64,000 nucleotides of DNA from Gerris lacustris (lineage: Eukaryota > Arthropoda > Insecta > Hemiptera > Gerridae), in the NCBI GenBank assembly GCA_951217055.1, contig OX578286.1:29394720-29458719 (forward strand), read 5' to 3'. Position 1 is the first letter of the stretch, and each line of letters begins with the position of its first letter. The translations under genes were made by a program, and so were the position numbers. Below are positions 20,901-27,794 of this stretch, in pieces. The notes below the pieces were generated by a model that was not told where the DNA came from, searched no databases, and was given only the letters and a program-made list of their open reading frames with translations.

Positions 20901-22018
20901 GGGAAGTAAAGAGCGTGTGAGGTTTATGAAACATATTGCTCCTTTATTAGAATTTTTTTTTAGAACTTTCATGTTCTAATCGACATATTATCTACATTAA
21001 ATTAATATTAAATACTGTTTGCGCTAAATTTTTAGAGTCTTTATGGAGCATTTTTTACTTATTATATTTATTACTTAAATTATTTATTATTATATTTGTT
21101 TACAGCTACTGGTGAGCCTGCTACAGCTTTAGCTGTTAGTATTCTAACATCAATAAGAAATGGTCTGATGTCGGCTAGGAGTGACGCTGGACTATCTGAC
21201 GCCTGGATTCAACTAGGTCAGTTTTCATTTTTGTGTTGTTATTTTTTAGTTCAGGCAATTTTTCCGATTTTAGCGAGTTGAAAATAAATCTTCTGTAATG
21301 TAGCTTAATATTTTAACATAACATTATTTAATTGTACTTGATACATTAGACCTAGTAGAACTTACTCGAACAGGGGGAGACTTAGCTAAACCAATGATCT
21401 CATAAATTCATAACTTTATACAGACTTTGCCTATTTTTTTACACAAGTGTTTCTGTTACGATTTCACTTCATTATATAATTTTCTTTTCTTATCCTCTTG
21501 TTCTTTTTGAACACATTATATAAGAAGAGGTATAAAATATAAGGGGCTTAATAGGAAATAAATAAAATTACCAGCAAATAATTATCATTGTTCAATGTTT
21601 AGAAGAAGGCGTTTGAAATGAAAAGATGAAGTGGTAAAGTATGAAACACTTGGGGTGTTCTAATTGAACTAAACTGGTGTACGTGTGTGGAGGAGCGGGA
21701 AGGGCACGTTTACAATCTTCGAGCTGAATAGTCAATAAAGTTCAATCACTCTTTTTCCAATATACATTTTCCAATCTTTTTATTAAGTGATTTTGTATTT
21801 TGTGTTTTTGTGTGGTTTATATTAATAACTTTTAATGTTTATATTATATTAATTGTGGGGTATATTAATAACATTTCCCTTGTTGTTATAAATAAATACT
21901 AATAAATTTCACTCGGTTCTTTTGTAAAATATATATTTATGTTTTAGAGAGTCCATGTACACCAGAGACTGTCATGATGGCATCCGGAACAGCAAAAGAA
22001 CAGTTCATCTTAAAATAA
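3495..22018 (+). CDS. Aldehyde oxidase / xanthine dehydrogenase-like molybdenum hydroxylase, C-terminal part (10 exons, 5' end outside window)
   Basis: Joined exons 3495-3690, 6309-6493, 15965-16126, 17463-17591, 17785-17915, 18008-18104, 18274-18435, 19309-19405, 21106-21216 and 21948-22018 give 446 residues and a TAA stop. All introns are GT-AG and the phases join in one open frame. These enzymes oxidise aldehydes or purines using a molybdopterin cofactor, FAD and two 2Fe-2S clusters. Only the molybdopterin-binding C-terminal half is here. Visible family motifs are LRGPGFMES (residues ~62-70, with the arginine of the substrate pocket), GVEMGQGINTK (~171-181, cofactor glutamine), GQVEGAFVMALG (~320-330), KDIPIDFRV (~362-370) and ATGEPA (~387-392, holding the catalytic-base glutamate of the family). 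The wording favours insect aldehyde oxidase over xanthine dehydrogenase, but the diagnostic N-terminal regions are missing. The usual HGG before the cofactor glutamine reads HAG. In insects such enzymes often degrade odorants or xenobiotics; that role is inference here. Confidence 0.93.
3720..4207 (-). mobile_element. Crypton-like non-autonomous repeat, copy A
   Basis: On the minus strand it encodes MPSLSRERYELTYSKF, then degenerates. The same start occurs at 15585-15640 (+) and in 48448-48768 (-), where it is preceded by ENNTPPEINNSAKN. The S.ERY...Y.KF pattern resembles the N-terminal core-binding domain of tyrosine-recombinase (Crypton-type) proteins; that assignment is inference. The 3' part forms the hairpin at about 3755-3830. 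A perfect hairpin lies at 4156-4207. It begins 30 bases after the exon a donor. Confidence 0.55.
4211..5049. other. AT-rich intron sequence, nothing recognised
   Basis: There is no coding signal, RNA gene or clear repeat except short AT-rich stretches. Confidence 0.4.
5050..5219. mobile_element. hAT-type MITE, 170 bp, with 8-bp TSD AGTAGAAT
   Basis: The ends are TAGTAGCGTAACTATGGGC and GCCCTAGCTACGCCACTG (inverted). The flanking AGTAGAAT at 5042-5049 and 5220-5227 is an exact 8-bp duplication, the hAT signature. It is related to the copy at 26108-26313. Confidence 0.85.
5640..5985 (+). repeat. Dispersed repeat family with (ACAG)n tail
   Basis: It shares CGATCTTTA..GGTGTCGCTGTTGGTTTTAC, GCGAGCGTTGC and AACATGT-like stretches with 44030-44310 and partly with 48930-49070. 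It ends in a (GACA)n run at 5937-5966. No coding potential. Confidence 0.6.
6309..6493 (+). CDS. Aldehyde oxidase-like exon b (residues 66-127)
   Basis: Acceptor ATTTTCAG, donor GTAAGT. The first two bases complete the glycine of RGPG. The exon reads FMESISIIEQVIDHAAFLA, then VDPTDARINN, then a WRKQTDYDDRKKAIDQFN segment, which is the usual order in aldehyde oxidases. It ends in phase 0. Confidence 0.93.
6685..7800. repeat. Tandem repeat with alternating ~165/136-bp subunits
   Basis: The landmark GCCGATGGTGCACTCC recurs at about 6822, 6985, 7122, 7287, 7424, 7574 and 7705. Spacing alternates between long and short. Subunits carrying TTATCTTGGTGT..ACTTGTGATTAATCGC alternate with subunits carrying AATGAAATATGGAATTTGCG. 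This is a dimeric higher-order repeat of ~300 bp inside intron 2 of the aldehyde oxidase gene. Confidence 0.8.
7911..8513. mobile_element. TIR element, ~600 bp (copy 1)
   Basis: The ends AGCGAATTTTCAAAGAAA and TTTCTTTGAAAATTCGCT are inverted. Inside lies a (TATGTATGTA)n microsatellite at 8041-8130. A second copy lies at 27795-28330 with the microsatellite contracted to one unit. No protein is encoded. Confidence 0.7.
8636..9036 (+). repeat. Dispersed repeat starting TTTCTCATATAAAGAGAAAG
   Basis: It contains TGTCTGTCTGTCGTCTGTGC and AAATTTGCCTTACATGTTCAG. Diverged copies are at 55681-55900 (+) and about 6555-6650 (+). It carries a C-run at 8886-8904. It is non-coding. Confidence 0.6.
9040..9090 (+). 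repeat. tRNA-derived SINE fragment
   Basis: An A-box-like TAGTGGTTAGAG is followed at once by the B box GGTTCGATTCC. The normal spacer between them is deleted, so it is a remnant. Confidence 0.5.
9256..9688. mobile_element. hAT-type element, 433 bp, TSD GTGTGGCT/A
   Basis: The ends CAGTGGCGTATCCAG and CTGGATACGCCACTG are perfectly inverted. An 8-bp flank at 9248-9255 and 9689-9696 differs at one base. Inside are G/C homopolymers (9549-9559, 9612-9632). The interior is related to 12735-13115 (reversed) and 3225-3345. Confidence 0.85.
9702..10412. mobile_element. Foldback element with ~340-bp arms
   Basis: Arms 9702-10046 and 10073-10412 are inverted copies with a spacer of under 30 bp. Landmarks are GGAGATAGCGTGCAAAAAAG / CTTTTTTGCACGC-like ends and CACCAATTATGGTGGACAAT in both arms. 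A single diverged arm is present at 59768-60070. Confidence 0.85.
10420..11215. other. Intron sequence, nothing recognised
   Basis: There is no convincing ORF or RNA. A short direct duplication of CTCTCATTCATGATTGAT occurs at about 10980-11017. Confidence 0.4.
11218..11640 (+). repeat. Dispersed repeat family B (CTTCCGAGCTTACCGAAGG)
   Basis: It opens with the imperfect hairpin TTCCGagcTTACC..GGcAACGGAA and continues with TTCCAAGACAGAAATTTGTT and CAGACATCAGGGAACATTTT. Other copies: 29110-29490 (+), 29640-30040 (-), 39358-39800 (+), 41145-41215 (+), 42322-42660 (+) and 44310-44463 (-). No intact protein. It is the commonest family in the window. Confidence 0.7.
11994..12713 (-). mobile_element. 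tRNA-derived SINE (composite) with TSD TATACCTAGT
   Basis: The 10-bp flanks at 11984-11993 and 12714-12723 are identical. On the minus strand the head reads GGGTGGCTCGGAGGCTAGAG (A-box region) and, later, GGGTTCGATTCC (B box). The body ends in ATGTATGGGCCCACC and GGGTGTCAAAGCCCCCGG plus a T-run on the + strand. The head is duplicated (12655-12713 and 12320-12373) around an inserted MITE. A truncated + strand copy is at 37190-37320. Confidence 0.75.
12377..12608. mobile_element. PIF/Harbinger-like MITE, 232 bp, TSD TAA
   Basis: The termini GGCTGCGGCCACACCGGAGC and GCTCCGGTGTGGCCGTAGCC are inverted over ~40 bp. TAA flanks both sides (12374-12376, 12609-12611). A 3-bp TAA/TTA target and GG-starting TIRs fit PIF/Harbinger. 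It sits inside the SINE. Confidence 0.75.
12735..13115 (-). mobile_element. Fragment of the hAT-type family seen at 9256-9688
   Basis: Minus-strand similarity covers the AGAAATG..AAAAGCGCTG-like and GGTCATATTT stretches. The fragment has a G-run at 13078-13090 and ends in ACGACGCCCATG. The ends are not cleanly defined. Confidence 0.5.
13120..13755. other. AT-rich intron sequence, nothing recognised
   Basis: Mostly A/T-rich simple sequence without ORFs or clear repeats. Confidence 0.4.
13760..13835. mobile_element. Terminal fragment of an hAT-like element
   Basis: It carries repeated CCGGGAC units and ends GACGTCTGGCAACCCTA, a common right end of hAT-type elements. The partner end was not found. 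Confidence 0.45.
14030..14420 (+). repeat. Dispersed repeat family D, copy 1
   Basis: It shares CGGCCCAAACCGACTAG, GTAACTGATTTTAAAAGATC and ACATTTTGTCGTACGACC with 37370-37790. It is non-coding; the two copies lie in introns of different genes. Confidence 0.6.
14895..15345. repeat. AT-rich tandem repeat, ~22-bp unit
   Basis: About twenty diverged units of the type TTTTACTTTATTTAAATGAA. The period varies by a base or two. Confidence 0.75.
15540..15820 (+). mobile_element. Crypton-like non-autonomous repeat, copy B
   Basis: It matches copy A and the copy at 48450-48929, but in + orientation. It includes MPSLSRERYELTYSKF (from about 15592), the GATAAAG..CGGTATGC motif and the hairpin CCCTCGCTGTCGCTCGGG. 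It ends 145 bases before exon c. Confidence 0.55.
15965..16126 (+). CDS. Aldehyde oxidase-like exon c (residues 128-181)
   Basis: Acceptor TGTTACAG, donor GTATAA; 54 full codons. It begins with ENRWRKKG, the standard continuation of the preceding exon, so nothing is missing despite the 9.5-kb intron. It ends with HAGVEMGQGINTK, the molybdopterin-contacting loop. The open frame upstream of 15965 (from 15707) belongs to a repeat and is not coding sequence of this gene. Confidence 0.93.
16285..16435. repeat. Short tandem repeat, ~45-bp unit x3
   Basis: CTTCCTAAGAGYGAAACGTG followed by an ACTAATGCNGGAA-like stretch recurs three times. Confidence 0.7.
17110..17228. repeat. Inverted repeat carrying a hammerhead-like core
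   Basis: CTGGCTGTTCTAAAGTAGC pairs with GCTGCTTTAGAACAGCC. The right arm reads CTGAGGAT-GGCTG..CAGCC-GAAACCGGTC, the same motif type as at 41868-41950 and 59460-59500. Confidence 0.55.
17463..17591 (+). CDS. Aldehyde oxidase-like exon d (residues 182-224)
   Basis: Acceptor ATTTTGCAG, donor GTACGT; 43 codons in phase 0. It encodes VAQVVAHELGLTLDMIQVKP followed by SSLNSPNC and SLGSEL. That matches the family segment that follows the MGQG loop. The usual TGGS-like turn reads TWTS here. Confidence 0.92.
17785..17915 (+). CDS. Aldehyde oxidase-like exon e (residues 225-268)
   Basis: The acceptor is TGCTTAAAG, with a weak polypyrimidine tract, and the donor is GTAAGT. The exon encodes AALDCCKQLNDALKPVK and AFDQSVPLAAT, both recognisable family segments. 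It ends with two bases of a proline codon completed in the next exon. Confidence 0.92.
18008..18104 (+). CDS. Aldehyde oxidase-like exon f (residues 268-300)
   Basis: The acceptor is a T-run followed by TATAG; the donor is GTATAG. The exon encodes FPSQTFGLYYVYGVCVTETE and DILTGQHQ. This is the family block in which a regulatory or maturation strand (Y..YGV..TE.EID.LTG) precedes the VSRVDLLEDVG motif of the next exon. Confidence 0.92.
18274..18435 (+). CDS. Aldehyde oxidase-like exon g (residues 301-354)
   Basis: Acceptor TTGTTCAG, donor GTATGT; 54 codons. It encodes the near-invariant family stretch DLLEDVGKSMSPEVDVGQVE, then AFVMALG, then EKLVYDPKTGALVTDRLW. The intron that follows holds a minisatellite at about 18590-18935. 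Confidence 0.95.
18590..18935. repeat. Minisatellite with alternating 86/74-bp units
   Basis: Four units begin CTACCAGACNCTNGGCCACA. Units 1 and 3 contain GGAGTTCCTTG and the extra CCTTGGGGATTT. Units 2 and 4 contain GGACTTCCT and lack it. It lies in the intron between exons g and h. The minus-strand frames across it are not genes. Confidence 0.8.
19309..19405 (+). CDS. Aldehyde oxidase-like exon h (residues 355-387)
   Basis: Acceptor TATTTTCCAG, donor GTAAAG. It encodes YFHVPRSKDIPIDFRVTFIP and NPNGVLNSK. DIPIDFRV is strongly insect aldehyde-oxidase-like. One base of the alanine codon is carried into the next exon. Confidence 0.95.
19445..19540 (+). repeat. 5S rRNA-derived fragment (possible SINE3-type)
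   Basis: GGTCAGTACTTGGATGGGTG followed by ACCG equals the 3' internal-control region of eukaryotic 5S rRNA. The upstream AGACTTCAGCATTGGACGTG resembles its AAGCAGC..GGGC part. The rest of the 5S gene is absent, so it is a pseudogene or a 5S-derived SINE piece. It begins about 35 bases after the exon h donor. Confidence 0.7.
20260..20880 (+). repeat. Dispersed non-coding repeat
   Basis: It contains CAAAATGGCGGCCAATATC, CCAAATTTCAACTCGATCAG and a (CATA)n run at 20730-20748, and ends CTATAGGTAGTGAGGAAAAG. This style of sequence is typical of abundant insect repeats. I see no second copy in the window. Confidence 0.4.
21106..21216 (+). CDS. Aldehyde oxidase-like exon i (residues 387-424), catalytic glutamate
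   Basis: Acceptor TTGTTTACAG, donor GTCAGT. It opens with ATGEPATALAVSILTSIRNG. The glutamate corresponds to the catalytic base of the molybdenum site (GxGE in xanthine dehydrogenases). The exon ends in DAWIQL, with one base passing to the last exon. Confidence 0.94.
21948..22018 (+). CDS. Aldehyde oxidase-like terminal exon j (residues 424-446 and stop)
   Basis: The acceptor is TATGTTTTAG. The exon encodes ESPCTPETVMMASGTAKEQF and ends ILK followed by TAA at 22016-22018. The closing pattern (SPxTPE near the stop) is what this family shows. The first AATAAA downstream is at about 22285, inside a tandem repeat, so the 3' UTR end is uncertain. Confidence 0.94.
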
Positions 22019-22139
22019 TGTACTTGTTTACAAATATAATGGTCTATAATATAACATGCATTACATTTTTTTGATGACACTCTTTTATAGATTAGCTTAT
22101 TTCAATTATTTAAACTTAATTAAAAAATTAACTATTAAC

Positions 22140-22321
22140 TGATTATTGCACTGTCGTTGTTAATACATAATCTAAGCACGTTTCAGCTATCTAGGTAGTA
22201 GTGATGTGAGTCAAATTTAGGTTACTAGATTTGGACACAAATTAATTAATTAACTAGTTACTTGATTAATGCATTGTAATCGGTAATAAATAATGTAGTC
22301 AAGTTTCAGCTTTCTAGGTTA
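22140..22321. repeat. 114-bp tandem repeat, left part
   Basis: The units carry GATTAATGCATTGTNATCGG and AGTTTCAGCTTTCTAGG. The array is split by the hAT pseudogene and continues at 23960-24220, where the landmark recurs 114 bases apart (24012, 24126). Confidence 0.75.
22285..22290 (+). promoter_or_regulatory. Candidate poly(A) signal of the aldehyde oxidase-like gene
   Basis: This is the first AATAAA after the stop codon, 267 bases downstream. It lies in one unit of the 114-bp tandem repeat. There is no other support, so it is only a candidate. Confidence 0.3.
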
Positions 22322-23959
22322 CAGGGCTGCAAACTAGTCAGTAAAGTCAGTAAAAGTCAGTATTTTGAGGAAAGTCTGTATTTGGTCAGTATTTCATGAA
22401 ATTGGTCAGTTTTTTACACTTTTTGGAAGCCCAATGATGGGAAACTGAGGGCCAGTTTTGGTGCTGCCTGGGTATGGATGTGGCATTTTGCTTGTGTACT
22501 GTTTTCACAGCTTTCATGAGCAGCTACTACATAACAGCAACACTCTTCTTTAATTTAATTTAATTTAAATTTGTTTTTTTTATTGCAGATAGGTTTAATT
22601 TTTGATTTTTAAAGTTTTTCTTTTCTTCACTTGCGCGAAGTGTACAAAGTGTTTTATGAAAATGGGAAAGTGTACTTTTCAACCTTCCTGCTTAAATAAG
22701 ACTGATATAAATGGATTCATTATTTCTGATTGGGGGCGTAAAGCTAGTGACAGTGAAATTTTCTGTGTGGTTTTTGCAAAAACATTTTGTATTTTGCAGG
22801 GTTACAAAGCTGTGGAACAGCATGATTCTGGGAACACGCATAAAGAAGAATGTAGGAGAAAACTTTCTCCTTCGCAGCTTCATCTGACAGCTAATTCGAC
22901 CTCTAAATCAAGAGTCGCAAGTTAAATTTATCCAGTTGCACAATAAGAGAGACGAACTTATTTGGGTAATGAAGATAGTTATTGCAGGCTTCTCTATTTC
23001 GTCAGCTTGTCAAGATATATGCGAAATATTTGAGGCAATGTTCAATGCCAGTGTTCCAAATAATTTTTCTCTGCTAGGACCAAAGTGCAGTATCTAATTA
23101 CTGATGCTCTTGCCCCATATTTCAGAAGTCAGATGTTGAGTGAAGTGGATAATTGTTATTTTACGCTTTGCTACGACGAAACTACCAATGCTGCATCCTA
23201 TAAACAGTTGTAAATAGCTGTTAGGTATTGGTCAACTGAAAGGATTGTAACGCGACATTTGCAAACATTTTTACTGGCTGAAGATTTATTTACCAAGGTT
23301 ATGCGAGGCATTAGATAAGGCTAAATTGCCACGAGCTAAATTGCTTATGCTTAGTAATGATGGACCAAATGTTATCAAAGCTGTTACAAGACTTATGAAC
23401 AAATCTTTGATTTTGTTAAAGAAAAAAACTATGGTTGACATTGGAACCTGTAACATTCATGTTTTACACAATGCATTTATACAGGGCATAGAAGTAGTCT
23501 GAGATGATGCATCAAATCTAATTTTCCAAATTCATGGTTGGCCGTCAAGGTGGAAAGATTTCACTGAAGTTCAAAAAGGTCTTAATTTGCCCAGTCATAA
23601 ATTTATTAAGCATGTGTCGTCGAGATGGTTATCCTTGGAGCAAGCAGGCAAACGACTTTTAGAACAATGGCCAGCAGGCCTGGGCTTCGATGGCACCCTT
23701 AGCTCTGCCCATTTAATTTGCTGACACTTGATTGCTCAGCATTACCTATTTATCGCGTTTCTTTATTGTTAAAAAATCGAATTTCAATTTTTACAGCTGC
23801 TCAGTGGGGAGAAGGGTGGCCGATTCTAAAAATAATTCATTAATTATTTGATTTGTTATTATTTGTTTTAAATGAGGATTCATGTCAGGTCAGTAATTTA
23901 GTCAGTATTTTCACATAATTAGTCAGTAAATTTGACCTTAAAACTAGTTTGCAGCCCTG
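22322..23959 (+). pseudogene. Decayed hAT transposase element, 1.64 kb
   Basis: The ends CAGGGCTGCAAACTAGT and ACTAGTTTGCAGCCCTG are perfectly inverted (17 bp). The frame at 22662-22922 starts MGKCTFQ and has a Cys/His pattern like the hAT N-terminal zinc finger (CVVFAKTFCIL then HDSGNTHKEE). Later pieces, broken by stops and frameshifts, read like an hAT catalytic core: LMLSNDGPNVIKAVTRLMNK, IGTCNIHVLHNAFIQGIE and FIKHVSSRWLSLEQAGKRLL. No 8-bp TSD matches at the ends. It is inserted in the 114-bp array. Confidence 0.85.
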
Positions 23960-24220
23960 GATTGCCGAGAAGTGGGTCAAATTTAGTTTAAAAGATTTGG
24001 CACTAATTGCTGATTAATGCATTGTCATCGGTAATACATTATCTGGACAAGTTTCAGGTTCTTAGGGTGTCGGGAAATGGGTCAAATTTAGTTTACAAGA
24101 TATGGACACTGATTAACTAATTGCTGATTAATGCATTGTCATCGGTAATACATTATCTGGACAAGTTTCAGCTTTTTAGGGTGTCGGGAAGTGGGTCAAA
24201 TTTAGTTTACAAGATTTGGA
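23960..24220. repeat. 114-bp tandem repeat, right part
   Basis: Continuation of 22140-22321, with GTGGGTCAAATTTAGTTTA and GGTAATACATTATCTGGACA in each unit. Confidence 0.75.
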
Positions 24221-24221
24221 C

Positions 24222-24525
24222 TTGTATGGTGCTAGTTCTAGTACTTGACGTGTAGGACGAACCACTTGTTGGAACTTAGCAATTCCATCACTTAGGCCCT
24301 TTTTACTAGCCCCGTGGTAGAGAGTTGCAGCCACTTCACACATCATACCTCTGTACATTGTATTGTCCAAGCAAGTATGATGTGATCATTAGTGAGTCAT
24401 ATAAATCAGAGCATTACGGCGAGGGATCGAACCCACGACCTCTTGCCGCCCTTGAATCCTTGATACCTGAGAAGACGTGGTAAGTAATTTAATCCACATG
24501 ACCATGATGGCTTTGGACTCTCCTA
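24222..24525 (-). mobile_element. tRNA-derived SINE family S2, copy 1
   Basis: It shares GGACGAACCACTTGTT, CACTTCACACATCATAC, AGTATGATGTGATCA and the B-box complement GGNATCGAACCC with 46190-46480 (-) and 46905-47210 (+). The tRNA-like head is at the right end on the minus strand. Confidence 0.7.
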
Positions 24526-25109
24526 GAGCTCCAGAATTACCTTATCGCATAATTTTTGTTTAGTTCTAGGTCGAATATAGATGTCAAAATTTGTCCTTGA
24601 CAAATATCAGTCCCGAACAGACTGAACCTAATTAGAAGTGTATAAAAAATTAGGAACCCTAGTTAGAATCTGGGAGTGTGTAGATTTTACCTGTCATACA
24701 AAAAGGAATATAGATTTTAATTTGTTTCCCTCTGCGTAATTTTATTAAAAATTAGCTTTCACCCCGCGCTCTACGCGGGATTAATGCTAGGTATTAGTGG
24801 CTATGTTTCCTTCTATCATGTATAGGCCTGGCAATTAAATGAAATGCCTAAATAGTTTTGTTTCCAAAGCATTCTTAGAATAGAATCAGGACTATATTGT
24901 ACATCATGCATTTCCCTATGAGGACTGAGGTATATATTGTAAGATTGTTCCCCTGGCCTGAGGTTTTTTCTACCTTACACACTAAATGTATCACACTTTT
25001 TTTAAGACATCTATTTTCTCTGCCTATAATTAAACTAATTTATAATATATTATTACACAAAGACAATTTATAAATCCTATTTTATTAGTAATACTTGGTA
25101 AATCTTAAG
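24526..25109. other. Intergenic sequence, nothing recognised
   Basis: There is no gene-like ORF. CACCCCGCGCTCTACGCGGG at 24761-24780 is a short imperfect palindrome; the sequence otherwise has no structure I can name. Confidence 0.4.
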
Positions 25110-25335
25110 AATACTCTCCGGTTTATAAAAAAGATGGCGGGGCCTCACTCCAACGTATTTTTTGGACAAAAGGATATCATCTCTCCTATGAACAAATCAT
25201 ACATGTATAATTTCTCAAATGTTTAAATCATACAAATGTAATGATTGACAAAGGTACTGTACTGTTTTTAATCTCCTAAGTGCACAAATTAAACAAAGTT
25301 GCGCCGCCAAGCGATTCTCGACCGTAGCGTTAACT
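25110..25335 (+). repeat. Repeat family R, copy 1
   Basis: This is an inverted copy of 33584-33795, sharing GTTTATA..AAAAGATGGCGG, ATTTCTCAAATGTTTAAATC and AAGCGATTCTCGACCGTA. The two copies face each other across 8.2 kb. Confidence 0.65.
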
Positions 25336-25835
25336 TAATATTAGCCTAATACTTTTATAAAAATGATATTTATTAAAAGTTAAAGTCGCTAAATGAGCAT
25401 ATACATACAAAAATAAATAGTACATGAAACAACGTGTATAAATTCGTAAAAAGCATGTACATATCTACATCAAAATTTTTATATGTACATAAGCATGTAC
25501 ATATAAAAAATGGTAGGGAAAACCGGATAAAGTCTAGATAATATTAGAGTAAATTTAGGTATAAAAGGGTTCGTAATGCCTGAGGAGTTTCATTAATGGG
25601 GAAAAACCCCTAAGCCTAGGGGCTAGCTGCACAAGGTACATAGATGACAGATTTTACAGGTCATGACGAAATCTTGTTTATAATTCTTTTACTATCTTCA
25701 ACCCTTGCTTTATATACTGGGCTCTTCTGTGAACATTCATAATACCCCCAGACAGCCAAGAGATAGCGCTAGATATACTTAAATAAATTTACACTGACAG
25801 AACTATGCCTCTAAACAAGAAAAATTTTAAAACGT

Positions 25836-26000
25836 AAATTTACGCCTATAGGCCTTTTGCAAAGAAAATAGAAGACGTAAATTTACCGCCATAGGCCTAT
25901 TCAAAGAAAATAGAAGACGTAAATTTACCGCCATAGGCCTATTCAAAGAAAATAGAAGACGTAAATTTACGCCCATAAGCCTTTTGCAAAGAAAATAGAA
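25836..26000. repeat. Tandem repeat, 42-43-bp unit x4
   Basis: Units of the type GACGTAAATTTACCGCCATA followed by GGCCTATTCAAAGAAAATAG. Confidence 0.85.
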
Positions 26001-26107
26001 AACTTACTTTTATCTACTCACGGCAGCAAAATTAGGCATTGTTGTACTGCTTTCAATCTACAAAATGTCATTTTTCTTGATTCTTTTGTAACATGTCAAA
26101 AAAACAC

Positions 26108-26313
26108 CAGTGGCGTAACTATGGGCCTGCATTGCGGGGGGGCCCCCAAATCCAGAATAAATTACTATATTACTATCCTTGTACCAACGTCGAGGGGGCC
26201 CCCAATCCTGAACGCAAGAGGTTTTTTTTTTTTTTTTTGCTCATCGATTTCCTTTGCGAGGGGCCCCAAAAATTTCTTGCGGGGGGGCCCCCAATGGTCT
26301 AGCTACGCCACTG
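26108..26313. mobile_element. hAT-type MITE, 206 bp, with 8-bp TSD AAAAACAC
   Basis: The ends CAGTGGCGTAACTATGGGC and GGTCTAGCTACGCCACTG are inverted. Exact AAAAACAC flanks lie at 26100-26107 and 26314-26321. The interior is G/C-run rich, as at 5050-5219. A short 18-bp repeat (TCAAAGTGTCAGCAAAA x3) follows at 26330-26385. Confidence 0.88.
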
Positions 26314-26805
26314 AAAAACACGCAGCAAAATATCAAAGTGTCAGCAAAAGATCAAAGTGTCAGCAAAAGTTCAAAGTGTCAGCAAAATAACAAACAGGCT
26401 GCCAAATTTTAAGAAAAAGTTACTACATCCCAGGTTATGAACCCTCCCACATTGTTCATTTTTGTATATTTAAGCGTAATATTCTGCTAAATATTTACAT
26501 GTTTTTTTAAAAATATCTTTAAAAATTATAATAATAAAACTAATATTATTATTTTATAGTGATTATTTATAAAAAATTGAGATAAAAAACAGCTGTTAAT
26601 AAAAAGAAGTGGCAACACTGATTGTTTTGTCTTTGTTTTGTTTTAACTTTCGAGTCATTACACTTACTCAAACTTTCGAGTCATCAATTCGATTTTTACA
26701 ACTTTCATTGCTTTAAATCATCAAAAAAAGATTATAATAATTTCATAGTTTTCTATTATTATTTTGATAAATTTGTTAATTAGGTATTTGAAGTTTAAAT
26801 AAAAA

Positions 26806-26910
26806 TATGGATGATAATGTTGTACAAGACGTTGAAGACTTGTTTGATAACACGCCACCCGAAATTGCAAATATTGCAACATCATACAAGGAAAGTTTAT
26901 TGCCCTCTTA
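26806..26910 (+). pseudogene. Truncated N-terminus of a Crypton-like element protein (34 codons)
   Basis: It reads MDDNVVQDVEDLFDNTPPEI then ANIATSYKESLLPS and a stop. NTPPEI..N.A and LLPS line up with ENNTPPEINNSAKN..LMPS in the copy at 48450-48929, so these are related starts. There is no continuation. A hairpin region (26940-27140) follows. Confidence 0.5.
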
Positions 26911-26939
26911 ATCAGGTACTAAAATCTTTAGTGTAATTT

Positions 26940-27140
26940 TTCTGCCGTTAGTAGATAAAATATTGTATGTAACTATGCAGCAAAGGAAATATTCCTGACT
27001 CGTTTAAAGATTACCTGCTTCGGTTACACCTCAGCAGGTAATTAACGCGTTTTCCTGCCACGGCTTCGCCTCGTCAGTAAATTTGTTTAGCCTATCCTCG
27101 CTTTCGGCTCAGAACTAAAACTTAAAAGCCTTGTCAGCAA
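26940..27140. repeat. Hairpin array of the TC/TC-loop type (copy at 27 kb)
   Basis: It starts with AGTAGATAAAATATTGTATG, then ACCTGCT-TC-GGTTACACC-TC-AGCAGGT (perfect 7-bp basal stem), then CACGGCTTCGCCTCG and a more decayed third hairpin. The same layout occurs at 42110-42310 and 51240-51490. Confidence 0.65.
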
Positions 27141-27790
27141 AATTCCATTTTGCTGCCTAGTGACATAATTAACTATTACCACATCTCGATTCTATGATTT
27201 CCCCACTAGTGTAGATTTTCAGAGGACAACCTCCCAGGATATCTCTTACAATCATTTATTCATTCATTATGAAGGTCATATTCTTAGAAGAGATGAAAGA
27301 AAGGGCCCATTCTGTAGCAAAATGTTTACAATTTAAAAGATATTGATTCTGTGATTCTGTGTGTGATTAGTGTGAGTGGAATTGTGGTTTCATATGTGGA
27401 CAGATAAACAACTTTACAAGCAGATTGGAAAACATCGAAGTAGTGGATTAAAGAAGCTAAAGCTTATTTTCTCTAAATATTAACAATGTTTTATCTATCT
27501 TGATTGCTCTGCCATGTACAACAAGTACAATTTAAAGATCATTTAGCCCCCTGAGGCGAGTAAAAACATGAGTCAGATCTACAATTGGTGAAAAAATTAT
27601 GTTTATTAAGTGTTCATAGAAAGCTTGAGTCAGAAAAAAAGAAAGAGGCAGACTTAAAAGTAATTAATAATTTTGCTAATAATCCTAGGCGATTAATATT
27701 TTAAGACTATTGCAAAAATTAAATTATATATGTGAATATCCAAATGGAATAATTTACCACCATAATTTACTGTTTTTGACGTAATTGATT
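27141..27790. other. Intergenic sequence, nothing recognised
   Basis: AT-rich, without a gene-like ORF or an identifiable repeat. Confidence 0.35.
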
Positions 27791-27794
27791 TCTT

